A stretch of 64,000 bases of DNA from Nitrosopumilus sp. b1 (GTDB lineage: Archaea; Thermoproteota; Nitrososphaeria; Nitrososphaerales; Nitrosopumilaceae). Position numbers and translations under genes: made by a program. The notes under the pieces were generated by a model. The model worked only from the letters and a program-made list of their open reading frames with translations. It was not told the origin of the DNA and searched no databases. Shown piece after piece: positions 44,247-53,100 of the stretch; position 1 is the first letter of the stretch; each line of letters starts with the position of its first letter. Where the stretch lies: assembly GCF_014078545.1 (NCBI RefSeq), contig NZ_MU078723.1:340122-404121 (forward strand), in the 5' to 3' direction.

Positions 44247-47200
44247 GTGAGAAGATTACTAATTCTCATTACAATACCACTGTTTCTAATAATAACACCA
44301 AATGTATTTTCTCAATCTCAAGAAGAGACGTTCGTTGGTACAGTAAACATAGGCCACACTCATTTTGATGTTGGAGATTATGAAGAGTCATTTTACTTGT
44401 TTGATTACGAGGGATTTTCAAATCCTCCGATTAAACTAAAAATTGAAAATAAAAGACAGATTCAGGAGTTGACGAATGCTGCGGGGAGTTTGATAGCAGT
44501 GAAAGGAATTCCTATTTCAGAAAGTAGACAGTTAATGGAAGTTAAAATTATAAAAATTCTCAGTTCAGAACCAGACATTACGATTAGCTTTGAAAAAGAT
44601 GTCTATACTTGGAATGACAAAGTTCGTTTTAAGATTGATGCAAGTTCCTTGGAATATCTTGATCCAAATACCATAGACCAGCTAGGAAATGGAATTGGTG
44701 GGAGTCTAGTAATTAAAACGAGTTTAGGTTCTATAACGAATCTGCAACTTACGGAAAGAGAAGCCAAGTCAGGTATTTTCGAAGGCGAGATCATCCTTAC
44801 TGGAAATAACGTGAATCCACTTTCGGATTTGACAACGGGGTTTAGCAGCACAGACACAGGATCATTCACAACTGAGATCCCTGAGGAAACGGATAGTATA
44901 CAAAATTTTAATTTCTTAAATTCTAAAAGACAGGATTCGCTTATTGTCTATTTTGAATCAAACGATGGAAAAGTTTCTGCAACTAGCGTAGGAATAAGAT
45001 TGAATGTAGGAACTGTTACCTGGAATAATGACTCTTACAGAATAGGAGAGTATGGTGAGGTCATAGTAATTGACCCAGATATGAATTTCAATCCGGAAAT
45101 GGTAGATTCCTTCAAAGTTAAGGTGTGGTCTAATTCAGATGTAGGAGGCATAGATCTTACTGTTACTGAAACTAATGTTTCTAGTGGAGAATTTCACGGA
45201 ACAGTTACTTTTACCAACACTGATGAACAAAATGAGCCTACCCTGTATGTTTCTGATGGAGATATAATTTCAGTAAGATATGAAGACTCTACCCTACCGT
45301 ATCCACATTCTCAGTGGGACGTAGAGGCAATAACTGACACATCAGTAATTTCACAAAATCCTAATTTTTCTGATTATGATTATTCCAAAGAGTTGATTCA
45401 TCGTATTACTCATCAAAAAAATGATCCAAATGCTCCAAAGGTATCAAGCAGAATAGACTCTGTAACGGTTTTGGCAAAATTTGCTGATTCCGGAGGAAAT
45501 AATCTCCCTCACACATTAAATTACTTTGAAGAAATTTTGTATGACCAACAAGGAAACTCATTAGCGCATTATTATAAGAAAAATTCTTTTGGAAAGTTAG
45601 AGATTAATGGAACTGTAACTGATTGGAAAAATTTACCATATGGAGCTTCAAGTTATGTTGATTCATTTGGAAATTTGATATTTCACAAGTTAGTTAATGA
45701 TGTTATTACCTTGGCCGATCCTGACATTGACTTTAACGGTCCAGATGATTCAATTCAAAATTCCAAAGAAGATGTCTTCTGGGAAACAGACAATACCAAT
45801 GATGATATTGATCAAGTAATTATCATTACAAATGGCATTGGAATCAACCAAGAACAGATTCCAAAACCTCAGGCATTTGCGTATTTACACCCACACAGAA
45901 TTTTAACAGAAGAGGGACCAGTATACGTACTGCAGTCATTTTTTGTAGATTCTGGTAATGATTTTCCTGTAGGTATTAACTACCAGAAAGGATATGGCGT
46001 AGTAGCTCACGAGATAGGTCATAATTTTCAATGGTTTCATACACCTATGCTTACTCCACATGACACCTATTCTGATCCTTGGTCCATAATGAGCGGGTGG
46101 AACGATCGTTCTGCACCATCTGGTCCGATAGCATATCACAAAAACAAAGCAAACTGGATTGAGCCCAATGATCGTATCACAGTAGATGTTGGTGAGAAAA
46201 AAACTGTCAGTCTTGATTTCTTAAATGAGGAATCACCTAATCCAAATTCATATCACATTGCAATCATTCCTTTTGGAATAAAGGGAGAGTTTTACACCGT
46301 AGAGGCAAGACAAGATACTAGTTTTGATCACATACCAGAAGATACTGGAGTAATGATATATCGATTCAATCCTGATGGATATGGAGACAAAATCAAGCGA
46401 AAGAATTTTTCCATTGACGCATTAGCTCCAGTATCAGTTTACTATGATGATGAGCAATTATGTGTTGAAAGGATTGAGGGAAAATGTGTTGTACCAAATT
46501 TTGATTTGTTGGACTTGGAGGTAGGTGAGACAAAAATTGATGCACAAAACAACGTTACAATTTCGATAGTATCCGAAAGTCTTGATGGTTTTACGGTAAC
46601 AATAGATAACAACAGCAAACCCAACACATCAGAACCGATAGAACCTCTAGAGCCAGAACCGCCGTCACCACTGGATTCGATACCTGGCGACATTACAACT
46701 AGAAATAATGGAACCGGCAGTTTTACATTAGCAACTACAAAAAATCCAATTGATCTAAGCAAGTCATCAGTTAGCATTCAAAACAGAACAATCACAGTTC
46801 TTGGACATGATGGTTTCTCAGGAATTATCAACCTGACATCAGATGTAACAAATCCATTAGAACTGTCTTCATCGATTAATCCCTCATCGGTTTTTATTTC
46901 TCCAGATAAACCAGAAGAAACTGCAATTCTAAGTGTTTCAGTAATTGGAAAAGCAAAGGGCTCATCCTCAGTAACCGTGACCGGTACCAGCGGTGATCTA
47001 AAAAGTGATCCTCTCAATATTCCAATAAATGGAGGATGCCTCATAGCTACTGCAACGTATGGTACACCTATGGCAAAAGAAGTTCAGATGTTAAGAGAAA
47101 TTAGGGACAATCAGCTACTCAAGACGGAATCTGGAAAGTCATTCATGAATGCATTTAATGAATTGTATTATTCATTTAGTCCAACGGTTGCACAATGGGA

Positions 47201-47402
47201 GAGAGATAGTCCCATCTTCAAGGAGGCAGTAAAGATATCAATCACTCCACTGATTACGTCACTATCAATAATGTCATTATCCGATGACAATGAATTTGAG
47301 GTAATCGGATATGGAGTATCAGTCATCTTGTTGAATTTAGGAATGTATATTGTAGCTCCTGTAGTTGCAGTAATGAAAATCAAAAAAATATTTAGAAATT
47401 AG
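44247..47402 (+). CDS. Very large exported zinc metalloprotease with CFI-box C-terminus
   Basis: 1051 residues. Signal peptide 1-22. Beta modules with 'EAKSGIFEGEI' and 'NVSSGEFHGTVTF' (about 90-360) resemble those in the surface protein at 35947-39177. The protease core has 'HEIGHNFQWFH' (His588, Glu589), an HExxHxxxxxH site as in M6/immune-inhibitor-A-like enzymes, followed by the Met-turn 'DPWSIMSGW'. A Pro/Glu linker (about 800) leads to beta domains and a terminal segment 'GGCLIATATYGTPMAKEVQ' (about 930) that matches the CFI-box C-terminal domain of exported proteins, and a final membrane helix. GTG start. It probably degrades external protein. Confidence 0.87.
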   Translation: MRRLLILITIPLFLIITPNVFSQSQEETFVGTVNIGHTHFDVGDYEESFYLFDYEGFSNPPIKLKIENKRQIQELTNAAGSLIAVKGIPISESRQLMEVKIIKILSSEPDITISFEKDVYTWNDKVRFKIDASSLEYLDPNTIDQLGNGIGGSLVIKTSLGSITNLQLTEREAKSGIFEGEIILTGNNVNPLSDLTTGFSSTDTGSFTTEIPEETDSIQNFNFLNSKRQDSLIVYFESNDGKVSATSVGIRLNVGTVTWNNDSYRIGEYGEVIVIDPDMNFNPEMVDSFKVKVWSNSDVGGIDLTVTETNVSSGEFHGTVTFTNTDEQNEPTLYVSDGDIISVRYEDSTLPYPHSQWDVEAITDTSVISQNPNFSDYDYSKELIHRITHQKNDPNAPKVSSRIDSVTVLAKFADSGGNNLPHTLNYFEEILYDQQGNSLAHYYKKNSFGKLEINGTVTDWKNLPYGASSYVDSFGNLIFHKLVNDVITLADPDIDFNGPDDSIQNSKEDVFWETDNTNDDIDQVIIITNGIGINQEQIPKPQAFAYLHPHRILTEEGPVYVLQSFFVDSGNDFPVGINYQKGYGVVAHEIGHNFQWFHTPMLTPHDTYSDPWSIMSGWNDRSAPSGPIAYHKNKANWIEPNDRITVDVGEKKTVSLDFLNEESPNPNSYHIAIIPFGIKGEFYTVEARQDTSFDHIPEDTGVMIYRFNPDGYGDKIKRKNFSIDALAPVSVYYDDEQLCVERIEGKCVVPNFDLLDLEVGETKIDAQNNVTISIVSESLDGFTVTIDNNSKPNTSEPIEPLEPEPPSPLDSIPGDITTRNNGTGSFTLATTKNPIDLSKSSVSIQNRTITVLGHDGFSGIINLTSDVTNPLELSSSINPSSVFISPDKPEETAILSVSVIGKAKGSSSVTVTGTSGDLKSDPLNIPINGGCLIATATYGTPMAKEVQMLREIRDNQLLKTESGKSFMNAFNELYYSFSPTVAQWERDSPIFKEAVKISITPLITSLSIMSLSDDNEFEVIGYGVSVILLNLGMYIVAPVVAVMKIKKIFRN

Positions 47403-47467
47403 TATTACATTTTTAGATTTGCATAAAAGTTCTTGACAGAATGTTTTGGCATAATAGAAATATTAAG

Positions 47468-47542
47468 CGGGCTCGGCCGGATTCGAACCGGCGACCTAAC
47501 GCTCCGCAAGCGTTCGCACTATCCATGCTATGCAACGAGTCC
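47468..47542 (-). tRNA. tRNA-Arg (anticodon GCG)
   Basis: Folds as a 75-base cloverleaf without encoded CCA. Acceptor 5' GGACTCG against 3' CGAGCCC, discriminator G; D stem GCAT/GTGC; anticodon stem AACGC/GCGTT with loop TTGCGGA, anticodon GCG reading CGC/CGU; T arm GCCGG-TTCGAAT-CCGGC. All pairs are sound except position 3-70, A against C. It lies 50 bases downstream of the aquaporin gene on the same strand. No intron is needed for the fold. Confidence 0.9.
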
Positions 47543-47592
47543 AAACAATTTTGTCATGAGTGGTTTAATGTGGTTTACGATTTTGAAAGGAA

Positions 47593-48297
47593 TTATGCTT
47601 CTTGCTCTGCTTTTTTCACAAAGATATAGTTCATTATCAGACCAGCAATAATTCCACCTACAATTGGAGCAACCCAATACAACCATTGGAACTCCCATGC
47701 TCCCGAAATTAATGCAGGACCAAATGTTCGTGCTGGATTCATTGATGCACCGGTTAATGGTACGCCTACAATGTGTAACAGAAACACCATTCCACCAATT
47801 GAGAATCCATGCCATCCTGGAGATGCCTTTTTGTGAACTGCAGTCATAAAGATTACAGTCACCAAGAAGAATGTGAAAATTGCTTCAAGTGCAAATGCGG
47901 AATTAATACTTCCATTAATCAGGTCGCTTGGTCCACCCTGAGTTCCAAAGTTTACTACTGCGCCTAATTCGGGAAGAATGGCCTTTAGTGTAGCAGCTGC
48001 AGCTACTGCGCCAATTATTTGAAGAATGATATATCCAATACCGTCTGCGATACCAATTTTTTTGGTAATAATCATCGGGATTGTTACTGCAGGATTAATG
48101 TGAGCACCAGATACATGTCCAAATGCATAAACCATTAGTGCAATTGCTCCACCATGTCCAAGTGAAATGAAAAAGACAGTTTCAGTTGATAGTTCTTGTC
48201 CAAATGCAGCTACTGCCAATATTACAGATAATGGACCAAAGAAAACCAGACCGTACGTTGCTACGCCTTCTGCTAGCCATGCCCGTGGATTAACCAT
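47593..48297 (-). CDS. Aquaporin / MIP-family channel
   Basis: 234 residues with six membrane helices and the two NPA boxes: 'GHVSGAHINPAVT' (near 65) and 'GASMNPARTFGP' (near 190). The second box has Arg following, the selectivity-filter residue. 'GPLSVILAVA' and 'GHGGAIALMVYAFG' are other MIP motifs. It conducts water and possibly small solutes such as glycerol, CO2 or ammonia; the latter would be relevant to an ammonia oxidiser but cannot be read from the sequence. ATG start. Confidence 0.94.
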   Translation of the reverse strand: MVNPRAWLAEGVATYGLVFFGPLSVILAVAAFGQELSTETVFFISLGHGGAIALMVYAFGHVSGAHINPAVTIPMIITKKIGIADGIGYIILQIIGAVAAAATLKAILPELGAVVNFGTQGGPSDLINGSINSAFALEAIFTFFLVTVIFMTAVHKKASPGWHGFSIGGMVFLLHIVGVPLTGASMNPARTFGPALISGAWEFQWLYWVAPIVGGIIAGLIMNYIFVKKAEQEA

Positions 48298-48394
48298 CAG
48301 TCAACAGCCACTTGAATATCCATATAAAAGATTCGCAATGATTTGCTCAAGCAAAGTAAAAAGCCATTAATGGAGGACAAGTACTCTTGGAATT

Positions 48395-48853
48395 ATGATC
48401 TCAGAAGGAGACACAGTACCAAATTTTGAATTACTAAATGAAGATGGTAAGAAAGTAAAATCAAGTGATTTTAAAGGTAAAAAACATGTCATCTATTTTT
48501 ATCCAAAGGATTTCACTCCAGGGTGCACAACAGAGGCTGACGAGTTTTCAAAAGAATATAGTAAATTCAAAAAAGCTGGAATAGAAATTATTGGTGTCAG
48601 TCCAGATGATACTGAGTCTCACAAGAAATTCTGTGAAAAAATGAATATAACATACACTTTACTTGCAGATACTGAAAAACAACTCTCAAAGAAATTTGGA
48701 GTTTGGGGGAAAAAACAATTCATGGGAAGAGAATACATGGGTGTTAATCGCAGTACATTTCTAGTCGATGAAAAGGGAAGGATCTTCAAAGTGTTTCCCA
48801 AAGTAAAACCGGCAGGTCACGCAAAAGAAGTGCTAGAGAGTTTTAAAAATTAA
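48395..48853 (+). CDS. bcp: Peroxiredoxin of the Bcp/PrxQ type
   Basis: 152 residues. The peroxidatic Cys is in 'FYPKDFTPGCTTEADEF' (near 45), the PxxxTxxC-type motif of thioredoxin-dependent peroxidases; the second Cys in this class may be absent at five residues later, where Asp/Glu occur, and another Cys is found at 'KKFCEKMN' (near 76). 'NRSTFLVDEKGRI' is the conserved C-terminal strand. It reduces hydrogen peroxide and organic peroxides. ATG start. Confidence 0.92.
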   Translation: MISEGDTVPNFELLNEDGKKVKSSDFKGKKHVIYFYPKDFTPGCTTEADEFSKEYSKFKKAGIEIIGVSPDDTESHKKFCEKMNITYTLLADTEKQLSKKFGVWGKKQFMGREYMGVNRSTFLVDEKGRIFKVFPKVKPAGHAKEVLESFKN

Positions 48854-48873
48854 AAAGAAAGTAAAGAAGGATT

Positions 48874-49812
48874 TTAGAATCCTTTTGGCAATGTGCCTCT
48901 TGATTTACCAGGACTGCTGCTTGATTGGCCTTCGGCTCTTCTCTTAGCTGCAAGTTCTGCTGCTGCACGTTGTAGTTCTTCGGCTTCTTTTCGCTCTTTC
49001 TCCATTCTTGCCAAATATTCTGCTTCATAATCAGCTAGCTGTTCCTGTTTTGTCTTACCACTACCACTAGATGATGATGTTTGTTGTTGTACTTGTGCTT
49101 GTGGTTGTCCCATTCCTTTTGGAAGGCTTCCACGTGATGCACTTGGTTTTGGTGGAGGTGGAGGCGGAGGTGCTGTTTGTGTTTGTGCTTTTGCTTCAGG
49201 AACTCCTTCAACTTTCATTCCATAACCAGTGAATGTTTTTTCTGGCGGATGATATGCTAAACGATTTCTTGTTGCAAAGTATTGGTTTGATGGTTGTGTG
49301 TAACCAGGAACTTTGGATTTTTGTAGATTCCAGCTCTGAGTAGGTACAGTTCCACGAGGGGCTGTCCTTCTTACAAAGTATCTGTTTGGTGCTGGAGTAA
49401 ATCCAGGAACCTTTGTTTTGTAGTCGTGGGTGTTAGTCATTCGAGCATTCTGGTATGAGTTTTCTAATGCTTGAGCAACATTACCTGGTGCGCTTGCTTT
49501 CTCAGCTGGCTTTGGTGCCTCAGCTGGTTTTTGTCCCATTCCTTTTGGTAACGAACCTCTAGGAGATGATGCTGCAGGTTGTGGTTTTGGTGGCGGTGCT
49601 TGTGTTTGTGCTGGTTTTGTTTCAGCTGGTTTTGTTTCAGCTGGTTTTGTTTCAGCTGGTTTTGTTTCAGCTGGTTTTGGTGGTGGTGAAGTTTGTGCTG
49701 GTTTTGGAGTTGGAGGCGTTTGAAGTTGTGATGATAATTTAGTTAGTTTTGCTTCTAATTCAGCAATCTTTGATTCGAGGTCTTTTTTTGTAGTTGCCTT
49801 TTTTGCTGCCAT
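48874..49812 (-). CDS. Disordered Pro/Ala/Lys-rich protein with RG(S/T)LPKG motifs, copy 1
   Basis: 312 residues from the ATG at 49812. A short N-terminal coiled coil ('ATTKKDLESKIAELEAKL') is followed by PAETK repeats, then a block conserved with its paralogue at 50219-50836: 'MTNTHDYKTKVPG', 'PAPNRYF', 'QSWNLQKSKVPGYTQPSNQYF' split into its parts, 'RLAYHPP'. 'RGSLPKGMGQ' occurs twice and the end is 'RGTLPKGF'. A charged helical segment ('EAEYLARMEKERKEAEELQ') precedes the end. No enzyme motif. The motif-rich low-complexity layout suggests an assembly or scaffold protein. Unknown family, apparently thaumarchaeal. Confidence 0.75.
   Translation of the reverse strand: MAAKKATTKKDLESKIAELEAKLTKLSSQLQTPPTPKPAQTSPPPKPAETKPAETKPAETKPAETKPAQTQAPPPKPQPAASSPRGSLPKGMGQKPAEAPKPAEKASAPGNVAQALENSYQNARMTNTHDYKTKVPGFTPAPNRYFVRRTAPRGTVPTQSWNLQKSKVPGYTQPSNQYFATRNRLAYHPPEKTFTGYGMKVEGVPEAKAQTQTAPPPPPPPKPSASRGSLPKGMGQPQAQVQQQTSSSSGSGKTKQEQLADYEAEYLARMEKERKEAEELQRAAAELAAKRRAEGQSSSSPGKSRGTLPKGF
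49611..49670 (-). repeat. 15-bp tandem repeat, four perfect copies
   Basis: Plus-strand unit CTGGTTTTGTTTCAG at 49611, 49626, 49641 and 49656, followed by a diverging copy. In the gene it encodes repeating PAETK. Perfect identity implies recent slippage, so copy number probably varies between strains. Confidence 0.95.
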
Positions 49813-49955
49813 GTGATGTTCTACATATAGCACTGTTTATTTACATTTTGATCAAAGTGAGATCGAAGAAGAATTTTTTCGATATTGTTTCTGAAATGTT
49901 AGAAAATATTTGCAAAAAAAATCACAATTTTACTAAATTTTATCTTCCAAAAGAG

Positions 49956-50147
49956 CTAATCAGGCTCCCAAAAATGCATCAGATACATGCAGTTATTGCA
50001 ACGCCATATTTTCACGTGAATTCCATTTGTGGTGTCTGCAACATATTTTCCCTCATCAAGAGGCTCAACCCTTGGCAAATAATGCAATTCAGGATTTTCT
50101 AGCCACTCATTTAATCCACAGTTGGGACAGGCAATCTTTGGCGGCAC
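49956..50147 (-). CDS. Small zinc-ribbon protein
   Basis: 63 residues with 'CPNCGLNEW' near the start and 'CNNCMYL' near the end, a two-knuckle zinc ribbon separated by 40 residues of beta character. Start GTG. It lies between the two paralogous disordered-protein genes on the same strand and may belong with them. Function unknown. Confidence 0.72.
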   Translation of the reverse strand: MPPKIACPNCGLNEWLENPELHYLPRVEPLDEGKYVADTTNGIHVKIWRCNNCMYLMHFWEPD

Positions 50148-50218
50148 ACAAAAAATTTGTCATTATGATTCATGAAGTTTTCTGTCTTGGATAAAAATAG
50201 AAAATAAAGTGGTTTTGA

Positions 50219-50836
50219 TTAGAAACCTTTTGGTAAGCTGCCGCGTGCTGCGCTCTTTTTTGGAGGTGCTGCTTGCACTTTGGCCTCAGCTGCTACACCA
50301 TCTACCCTCATACCAAATCCCTCAAATTTCTTTGTAGGTGGATGATATGCCAATCTTGCTCTTGTTGCAAAGTATTGGTTTGATGGTTGTGTGTAACCAG
50401 GGACTTTGGATTTTTGCATATTCCAGCTCTGAGTTTGTACAGTTCCTCTTGGAGCATGTAATCTGCCAAAGTATCTGTTTGGTGCCGGAGCATAACCAGG
50501 AACCTTTGTCTTGTAGTCGTGGGTATTAGTCATAGGATAGTTTTGATAAACAGTTTCCAAAACGGCAGCTACATTAGATGAACTTGCTTTCTCAGCTGGC
50601 TTTGGTGCCTCTGCTGGTTTTTGTCCCATTCCTTTTGGTAACGAACCTCTAGGAGATGATGCTGCAGGTTGTGGTTTTGGTGGCGGTGCTTGTGTCTGTG
50701 CTGGTTTTGTTTCAGCAGGTTTTGGTTGTGTATTTGTCTGTGTTTGGACTTGACTAGAAAGTTTTGCTAATTTTGCTTCTAATTCAGCAATCTTTGATTC
50801 AAGATCTTTCTTTGTCGTTGCCTTTTTTGCTACCAT
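50219..50836 (-). CDS. Disordered Pro/Ala/Lys-rich protein with RGSLPKG motifs, copy 2
   Basis: 205 residues, paralogue of 48874-49812 with a shorter C-terminus. It has the same N-terminal coiled coil ('DLESKIAELEAKLAKLSSQ'), Pro-rich linker, 'RGSLPKGMGQKPAEAPKPAEK' segment and the conserved block from 'MTNTHDYKTKVPGY' to 'RLAYHPPTKKFEGFGM', and ends 'RGSLPKGF'. The extra charged helix of copy 1 is missing. DNA identity between copies is high in the linker and RGSLPKG region, suggesting recent duplication or gene conversion. Confidence 0.75.
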   Translation of the reverse strand: MVAKKATTKKDLESKIAELEAKLAKLSSQVQTQTNTQPKPAETKPAQTQAPPPKPQPAASSPRGSLPKGMGQKPAEAPKPAEKASSSNVAAVLETVYQNYPMTNTHDYKTKVPGYAPAPNRYFGRLHAPRGTVQTQSWNMQKSKVPGYTQPSNQYFATRARLAYHPPTKKFEGFGMRVDGVAAEAKVQAAPPKKSAARGSLPKGF

Positions 50837-50925
50837 ATTGTGCCAAGTTTGAGCGGGGTTTATTTAGATTTGGTTTAATATCAAGTGAGAATCTGCCAAA
50901 TTTTATAAACACAGACAGACTAACA

Positions 50926-51309
50926 ATGGTCATGGATGATTTTGAAAAAGAGTATCCGGGATTTGATTGGAAGAATACTCCAGCATACAAGCATCCAGGT
51001 GGCAAAGATTGTCCTTGCCCAAAACATGAATACATTAGAGAGCAGATCAACTTTACAAAGCAGGTAAATGAGAAAACAAAAGATCCTGCAAAAGTTACTC
51101 TAAAGTTCTGTCCAGATCATTATATCGTATACATGAAAGAAGTAATTCCTGCAATGCCACTCAAGTACAAGTTATTAACAAAAATTGCATTAAAGATTGG
51201 TGCAATCCAAGTAGAGCAGCTTACTCACATGCAATCAGACCTGTGCTTTTATTGTAAATTTGGTTCTGGTGGGCATGACAAAAAGAGTGAGTTACCACCA
51301 ATTCAATAA
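50926..51309 (+). CDS. Cys/His-containing protein of unknown function
   Basis: 127 residues from the ATG at 50926 (MVMDDFEKEYPGF; the next Met at 50932 is also possible). Cysteines lie in 'CPCPKHEY' (near 27), 'FCPDHYIVY' (near 64) and 'CFYCKFGSGGH' (near 112), giving enough ligands for one metal or Fe-S site. The frame is open for 54 further codons upstream, but that part overlaps the divergent paralogue and is not protein-like. No family recognised. Confidence 0.65.
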   Translation: MVMDDFEKEYPGFDWKNTPAYKHPGGKDCPCPKHEYIREQINFTKQVNEKTKDPAKVTLKFCPDHYIVYMKEVIPAMPLKYKLLTKIALKIGAIQVEQLTHMQSDLCFYCKFGSGGHDKKSELPPIQ

Positions 51310-51311
51310 TT

Positions 51312-51542
51312 CTAAAAAGGTTCAATCAAAATTTTTGGCTTATTTGGAGTATCATGGTGACATCGCTTTCCACATAAGGGGCACTTTTTTCTATCTAGAA
51401 AAATGCATTGACAGATATGAGAATCAAGATAGGCTTCGGCCGTCTTTGTAAATTCACCAGTACCATTACAAAATGGACATTCAGAGCCAAGCAATTCAAT
51501 AATCCCATTGCCTTTACAAACTGCACATTTTTTTTCTGTCAC
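51312..51542 (-). CDS. Small zinc protein with DnaJ-like CxxCxGxG motifs
   Basis: 76 residues. 'CAVCKGNG' and 'CPFCNGTG' are two CxxCxGxG elements as in the zinc domain of DnaJ; later 'CQCIF' and 'CPLCGKRCHH' add a second metal site. GTG start. It may be a thiol-related chaperone helper or a structural zinc protein. Convergent with the gene at 50926, two bases apart. Confidence 0.75.
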   Translation of the reverse strand: MTEKKCAVCKGNGIIELLGSECPFCNGTGEFTKTAEAYLDSHICQCIFLDRKKCPLCGKRCHHDTPNKPKILIEPF

Positions 51543-51657
51543 TAACCAAAATCTCCTAACATTTGATGAAGAGACGTGTGTAAAAATATTTGCAAAGTAA
51601 GTTTTTGTCTAGATTTTTCCAGTTAAGCTTATACTCCATTCCTAAATCATTACAAGT

Positions 51658-53100
51658 GTGCCAATCGAGGACGTTTCAGAATTTATTGAAAAGTTAGAAA
51701 AAGCTGGAGAGTTAAAAAGAGTAAAGACAGAAGTTGATGCAGATTTAGAGATTGCAGAAATTCTTCGTAGAGTGATGTATTCAAATGGCCCTGCAGTGTT
51801 ATTTGAGAATGTAAAAAATTATGATATGCCAGTTTTAGGAAATGCATTTGGTTCAATGAAGAGATTAGAGATCGGATTGGAGACAAACGACTTTACAGAA
51901 ATAGGACAAAGAATTGTAGATCTTACAAAGATGGATATTCCATCAGGTCTTTTCAATAAAATAAAAAAACTTCCAGAGTTATCCAAGATGAGTGACTCAT
52001 TCCCACAATTAGAAAAAAGTGGTCCTGTAACTGAAGTAATTGAGGAATCACCTTCATTTGATAAGATTCCAATTTTAAAAACATGGATTAAGGATGCAGG
52101 AAAATTCATTACACTTGGATTAATTGCAACAAAACATCCTGAAACTGGTATTAGAAATCTTGGAGTATACAGAATGCAAATTGTAGATAGCACTCATGCA
52201 CTAATGCACTGGCAAAAACACAAACGTGGTGCACAACACCATGAGATTTCTAAAGAGAAGGGAAGTAAAATCGAAGCTGCAATAATTATTGGCGGAGATC
52301 CTGCAACAGTTTTTTCAGCAGTAGCACCAGTACCAGAAGGATTAGACAAGTATCTCTTTGCAGGAATTGCACGAAAGAAAGGAATCAAGATGGTAAAATG
52401 CAAAACAATTGATTTGGAAGTTCCTGCTAATGCAGAGATGGTTCTCGAAGGATATGTTGATTCAGCAGACATAAGAGATGAAGGGCCATTTGGAGATCAT
52501 ACGGGATACTATACCCCTCAGGAGCCATATCCAACATTTACATTAACAGGAATTATGAGAAGGAAAAAACCCATTTACCTTACAACAATTGTAGGAAAAC
52601 CCATTCTTGAAGACGCATATATTGGAAAAGTAATTGAGCGTTCATTTTTGCCATTGATTCGAATGTTTCAACCAGAAGTAGTTGATTTCGCAATGCCAGC
52701 TGCAGGATGGTTTCAAGGATTTGCAATTGTTTCAATAAAAAAGAGATATCCAGGTCAAGCAAAGAAAGTGATGATGGGCCTATGGGGACTTGGCCAATTG
52801 GCGTTGACAAAAATTTTTGTTGTTGTGGATGATGATGTAAATGTTCATGACATTAATGATGTCATATGGGCCATCACAACAAGAGCTGATGCAGCTAGGG
52901 ACACCATAATTATCAATAACACTCCAACGGATACATTAGATCCTGCATCACCATTAGTCAATTTAGGTTCAAAATTAGGAATTGATGCAACCCAAAAGAC
53001 CAAAGAAGAAGGATATCAAAGAGAAATTCAAGAACAAGTTAAGGTAGACGAAAAAACAAAAGACCTAGTTGATGCAAAATGGTCTCAGTATGGACTCTAG
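51658..53100 (+). CDS. UbiD-family decarboxylase
   Basis: 480 residues with the UbiD signature: 'RIGxxxxDFTEIGQRI'-like N-terminal part, 'RNLGVYRMQIVD', 'DEGPFGDHTGYY' (metal/cofactor Glu region, near 277) and a C-terminal 'VDDDVNVHDINDVIWAITTRAD'. UbiD enzymes use prenylated FMN for reversible decarboxylation. In archaea two jobs fit: anhydromevalonate phosphate decarboxylase of the archaeal mevalonate route, or the decarboxylase of futalosine menaquinone synthesis. The convergent neighbour is MqnC-like and overlaps its stop by four bases, which mildly favours the second. GTG start. Confidence 0.9.
   Translation: MPIEDVSEFIEKLEKAGELKRVKTEVDADLEIAEILRRVMYSNGPAVLFENVKNYDMPVLGNAFGSMKRLEIGLETNDFTEIGQRIVDLTKMDIPSGLFNKIKKLPELSKMSDSFPQLEKSGPVTEVIEESPSFDKIPILKTWIKDAGKFITLGLIATKHPETGIRNLGVYRMQIVDSTHALMHWQKHKRGAQHHEISKEKGSKIEAAIIIGGDPATVFSAVAPVPEGLDKYLFAGIARKKGIKMVKCKTIDLEVPANAEMVLEGYVDSADIRDEGPFGDHTGYYTPQEPYPTFTLTGIMRRKKPIYLTTIVGKPILEDAYIGKVIERSFLPLIRMFQPEVVDFAMPAAGWFQGFAIVSIKKRYPGQAKKVMMGLWGLGQLALTKIFVVVDDDVNVHDINDVIWAITTRADAARDTIIINNTPTDTLDPASPLVNLGSKLGIDATQKTKEEGYQREIQEQVKVDEKTKDLVDAKWSQYGL

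Noticed and set aside
28732-47402. Mobile element or prophage carrying the protease island
   Set aside because: No integrase, transposase, terminal repeat or tRNA-linked attachment site is visible, and base composition is like the flanks apart from a short patch near 41890-41990.
47433-47651. Frames across the tRNA and downstream region
   Set aside because: They include the tRNA cloverleaf and the end of the aquaporin gene in antisense; the tRNA explains the conserved sequence.
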